DNA of 15,924 bases from Pelotomaculum sp. UBA3102 (GTDB lineage Bacteria; Bacillota; Desulfotomaculia; Desulfotomaculales; Pelotomaculaceae). Positions 13,658 to 15,924 of the stretch are shown piece after piece. The stretch covers positions 1 to 15,924 of the forward strand of contig DFAQ01000052.1 in the NCBI GenBank assembly GCA_002365865.1, read 5' to 3'. The translations under genes were made by a program, and so were the position numbers. The notes below the pieces were generated by a model. It did no database searches and was not told the DNA's origin. It saw only the letters and a program-made list of their open reading frames with translations. How positions within the stretch are numbered: the stretch's first letter is position 1; every line of letters begins with the position of its first letter.

Positions 13658-14527
13658 GTGAAATTTACAGTTGTGGGGGTGCGCTTTAAGAAAGCGGGTA
13701 AAATATATTATTTTGATCCCGGCGAGCTACAACTGGAACCGGGAGACGGCGTCATTGTGGAAACGGCAAGGGGGGTTGAATACGGCCTGACAGTATCGGG
13801 ACCCCTCGCTGTGGAAGAAAAAGATGTGGTGGCGCCGCTTAAAAAAGTTATCCGCAAATCCGGCGGCCGGGACTGGGAAAAGCTGCTTACGAACCGGGAA
13901 AAAGAAAGAAAAGCTTACCGGGTATGCCTGGAAAAGATTGATATCCATAACCTGCCCATGAAACTTGTAGATGTCGAACGGACATTTGACGGGAATAAAA
14001 TAATTTTTTACTTTACTGCCGATGGGCGTATTGATTTTCGCGAATTAGTCAAAGATCTGGCTTCCATTTTTAAAACCAGGATTGAACTGAGACAAATCGG
14101 GGTAAGAGACGAAGCAAAAATGATGGGCGGACTTGGCTGTTGCGGCAGGGAGTTATGCTGTTGCACCTGGTTGTCTGATTTTGCCTCCGTTTCAATCCGG
14201 ATGGCTAAAGACCAGAACCTTTCCCTGAACCCTACCAAAATATCCGGTATTTGCGGCAGGCTGATGTGTTGTCTCAAATATGAAAATGAGACTTACGAAA
14301 ATGCCCGGGAGAATTTTCCCGAGATGGGAAAATGGGTTGTAACCCCCGACGGTGAAGGGAAGGTAGTCGGGTTCAATATATTTAAGGACAGTGTAAGTGT
14401 TGAGTTAAAAGAAAGTAAAACCGTAATGGATTATCACCGTAAGGAAGTGAATTTAAAAAACGGGCTGAATAAAAATAATGAAAAGCAGCAAGAGCTGGTG
14501 GAACAAGTGGATGAGGAGAGACTCTAA
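13658..14527 (+). CDS. ricT: PSP1-domain protein RicT (YaaT), Y-complex subunit
   Basis: Homologue of B. subtilis YaaT/RicT (289 aa). There it forms the Fe-S-containing Y-complex with RicA and RicF, which modulates RNase Y mRNA processing and affects sporulation, competence and biofilm formation. The N-terminal half is followed by the PSP1 region with an exceptional cysteine cluster: C161, C162, C167, C168, C169 (LGCCGRELCCCTW), then C199 (GICG), C204 and C205 (RLMCCLKYE). These are the likely cluster ligands. The lysine- and glutamate-rich tail (about 265-289) looks disordered. GTG 13658 is the start, 10 nt after AAGGAGG (13641-13647); the nearer ATG 13649 stops after two codons. yabA begins directly after its stop. 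Confidence 0.95.
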   Translation: MKFTVVGVRFKKAGKIYYFDPGELQLEPGDGVIVETARGVEYGLTVSGPLAVEEKDVVAPLKKVIRKSGGRDWEKLLTNREKERKAYRVCLEKIDIHNLPMKLVDVERTFDGNKIIFYFTADGRIDFRELVKDLASIFKTRIELRQIGVRDEAKMMGGLGCCGRELCCCTWLSDFASVSIRMAKDQNLSLNPTKISGICGRLMCCLKYENETYENARENFPEMGKWVVTPDGEGKVVGFNIFKDSVSVELKESKTVMDYHRKEVNLKNGLNKNNEKQQELVEQVDEERL

Positions 14528-14866
14528 TTGCAATCATATTTTAAATTAATCAGGGAGATGGAAGTAAAATTACACTCCGTACTGGGTGAATTGCAGGAGT
14601 TAAAAAACAGGACCAAAGAACTGGAGGAGGAAAACGCCAAACTCAGAGCAGACCTGGCAACTGCTTACCGGGAAAAATGTTCCGGCAGTACCGCCGGGGA
14701 ATCCGGTATTCCGGGCCGTAGTTTTTTAAACCTGCTTGAGCTTTACGATCAGGAGTTTCATATCTGCAACCTGCACTTCGGGCGCAGGCGCACCGGCGAA
14801 TGCCTTTTTTGCATGGCCTTCTTGAGGAGAGAGATGGAACCTGACGGGCATGACAAAAGCGGTTAA
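14528..14866 (+). CDS. yabA: Replication initiation control protein YabA
   Basis: A negative regulator that in Bacillus ties DnaA to the DnaN clamp and prevents over-initiation. This 112-aa protein has the two-part layout: a Leu/Glu-rich coiled coil (about 5-45) for tetramerisation, a short linker, and a C-terminal zinc module with H78-x-C80 and C92-x2-C95 (HICNLHFGRRRTGECLFC). The TTG start follows immediately after the ricT stop, with GAGGAG (14513-14518) inside the ricT end at normal spacing. It is followed after 33 nt by rsmI; the yabB and yazA genes found between them in B. subtilis are missing. Confidence 0.93.
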   Translation: MQSYFKLIREMEVKLHSVLGELQELKNRTKELEEENAKLRADLATAYREKCSGSTAGESGIPGRSFLNLLELYDQEFHICNLHFGRRRTGECLFCMAFLRREMEPDGHDKSG

Positions 14867-14899
14867 CGCCGGAACCATCGGTTGGCGAGGTGAAATTTT

Positions 14900-15775
14900 T
14901 TGGCTGAAAAAACAAGCGGTGTGCTTTATCTTTGCGCCACGCCCATCGGCAACCTGGAGGATATAACCCTCCGGGCATTAAGGGTGCTGCGGGAGGTTGA
15001 TCTGATTGCGGCTGAAGATACCCGCCGTTCCCGTAAATTGCTGAGTCATTATCAGATCCATACCCCGCTGACAAGTTTTCACCGGCACAGCCCCGGCAAA
15101 AAAGTCAAATATCTGCTGGAACTTATGGCCTCCGGTAAAAATATCGCCCTGGTATCAGACGCGGGTCTTCCGGGAATTTCCGACCCCGGGGCGGAATTGG
15201 TGGTACCGGTACTGGAAAGGGGTTTTACGGTGATTCCCATTCCCGGTCCCAGCGCCGGTATAACCGCTCTCGTAGCCTCCGGACTGCCTACCGGTGCTTT
15301 TGTTTTTATTGGGTTTATGCCCGCTGTAAAAAAAAACAGGCGGGAAATGTTGCAGGAACTTTGCCGCCGGCGCGAGACCTTAATTTTTTACGAGGCGCCG
15401 CACCGCCTGCCGGAAACTCTGGCCGATATCAGCGCGGTGCTTGGAAACCGCCGGGCGGCGGCGGCCAGGGAGTTGACTAAAAAACACGAAGAAATAATAA
15501 GAGGTTCCATAGAAGAAATTAGAGCACATTTTGCAAGAAAACCGCCTTGTGGCGAGTTGACACTGGTAGTGGCGGGTGCTTCCCGTGAAGAAGTACGGCA
15601 GGAAAAAGAAGTGGCCCGGTTTAAATTGAGTCCGGTCGACCACGTCTTTTTACTGGAAAGTAAAGGAATGGGGAGAAAAGAGGCTATGCGCGAGGTGGCT
15701 CGGTTGCATGGTATTTCGAAGCGGGAAGTGTACGGGGCACTGGTCAAATTAAAGGAGCCGGATGGCCCCCGTTGA
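14900..15775 (+). CDS. rsmI: 16S rRNA (cytidine-1402-2'-O)-methyltransferase
   Basis: RsmI (291 aa; YabC in Bacillus) methylates the ribose of C1402 in the decoding centre of 16S rRNA using S-adenosylmethionine. It belongs to the tetrapyrrole-methylase fold. Visible motifs: CATPIGNLEDIT (12-23), AAEDTRRSRKLL (37-48), VSDAGLPGISDPG (85-97), PIPGPSA (about 118), FIGFMP, FYEAPHRL and RELTKKHEE. TTG 14900 is chosen, with GCGAGGTGA just upstream. No good forward terminator follows; a weak CCG-TTGA-CGG stem before TTTTTT (about 15767-15786) is the only candidate. Confidence 0.96.
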   Translation: MAEKTSGVLYLCATPIGNLEDITLRALRVLREVDLIAAEDTRRSRKLLSHYQIHTPLTSFHRHSPGKKVKYLLELMASGKNIALVSDAGLPGISDPGAELVVPVLERGFTVIPIPGPSAGITALVASGLPTGAFVFIGFMPAVKKNRREMLQELCRRRETLIFYEAPHRLPETLADISAVLGNRRAAAARELTKKHEEIIRGSIEEIRAHFARKPPCGELTLVVAGASREEVRQEKEVARFKLSPVDHVFLLESKGMGRKEAMREVARLHGISKREVYGALVKLKEPDGPR

Positions 15776-15806
15776 CGGCGTTTTTTATGACGTTTTTGCG
15801 GGTAAT

Positions 15807-15839
15807 AAAAAGTAAAAAGAGAGACATCAAGGTCTCTCT
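15807..15839 (-). terminator. Terminator for a minus-strand gene beyond the right edge
   Basis: AGAGAGAC (15818-15825) pairs with GTCTCTCT (15832-15839). On the plus strand no T run follows, but on the minus strand the stem is followed by a T-rich stretch (complement of 15807-15817). It should therefore end a transcript entering from the right. In B. subtilis the next gene is abrB on the opposite strand, which fits, but no coding end is visible here. Confidence 0.65.
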
Positions 15840-15900
15840 CAAATTAGGAGTATGTTTCCTGCTGTTGCAGTATCAGTTAACTGCTAAACCAAACTATCTA

Positions 15901-15924
15901 CCTAACCACCTAACCACCTAACCA
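15901..15924. repeat. 8-bp tandem repeat at the window edge
   Basis: Three perfect copies of CCTAACCA fill the last 24 bases and may continue outside the window. The preceding CTAC-rich stretch (15896-15900) is not a full unit. It lies in the apparent 3' region of a minus-strand transcript. Function unknown; copy number may vary by slippage. Confidence 0.8.

Noticed and set aside
1..15924. CRISPR array, prophage or transposase gene
   Set aside because: No regularly spaced direct repeats with unique spacers, no cas-like or transposase/integrase open frame on either strand; the repeats found are few and differently organised.

Overview
This 15.9-kb window comes from the chromosome of an anaerobic, endospore-forming Gram-positive bacterium, most likely a clostridial Peptococcaceae-type organism of the Pelotomaculum/Desulfotomaculum kind. 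The genus-level guess is inference. It rests on sporulation regulators (BofA, Gin/CsfB), the large Bacillus-type SRP RNA, strong GGAGG ribosome binding sites with many TTG starts, moderately high GC, and a 2-oxoacid:ferredoxin oxidoreductase.

The backbone follows the order known from the origin-proximal part of the Bacillus subtilis chromosome: tRNA-Ser, SRP RNA, dnaX, ybaB/ebfC, recR and bofA on the left; csfB (gin), a YaaO-type decarboxylase, tmk, holB, ricT (yaaT), yabA and rsmI on the right. Left part (1-3667): a sigma-A-like promoter, tRNA-Ser(GGA), SRP RNA with terminator, then the DNA replication and recombination genes and bofA, which has a sigma-E-like promoter. Right part (9936-15775): gin, a small convergent HTH-like gene, the decarboxylase, and a tight run tmk-holB-ricT-yabA-rsmI. 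A terminator facing back from the right edge and an 8-bp tandem repeat close the window.

The accessory section lies between bofA and gin (3668-9935). It holds a 244-bp palindromic repeat element directly after bofA; the ruvCAB Holliday-junction operon with its own promoter; a convergent membrane-anchored NERD-domain protein; and a kor cassette damaged at both ends. korA has lost its N-terminal coding part and korD its second half, while korB and korC look intact.

The most unusual signal is that the right-hand module of the palindromic element (small hairpin, then ...TGTTC) recurs in two diverged copies 81 bp apart immediately upstream of kor. The last copy ends exactly where recognisable KorA sequence begins. 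This points to a family of structured repeats, possibly non-autonomous transposable elements or structured-RNA elements, associated with the rearrangement that broke korA.
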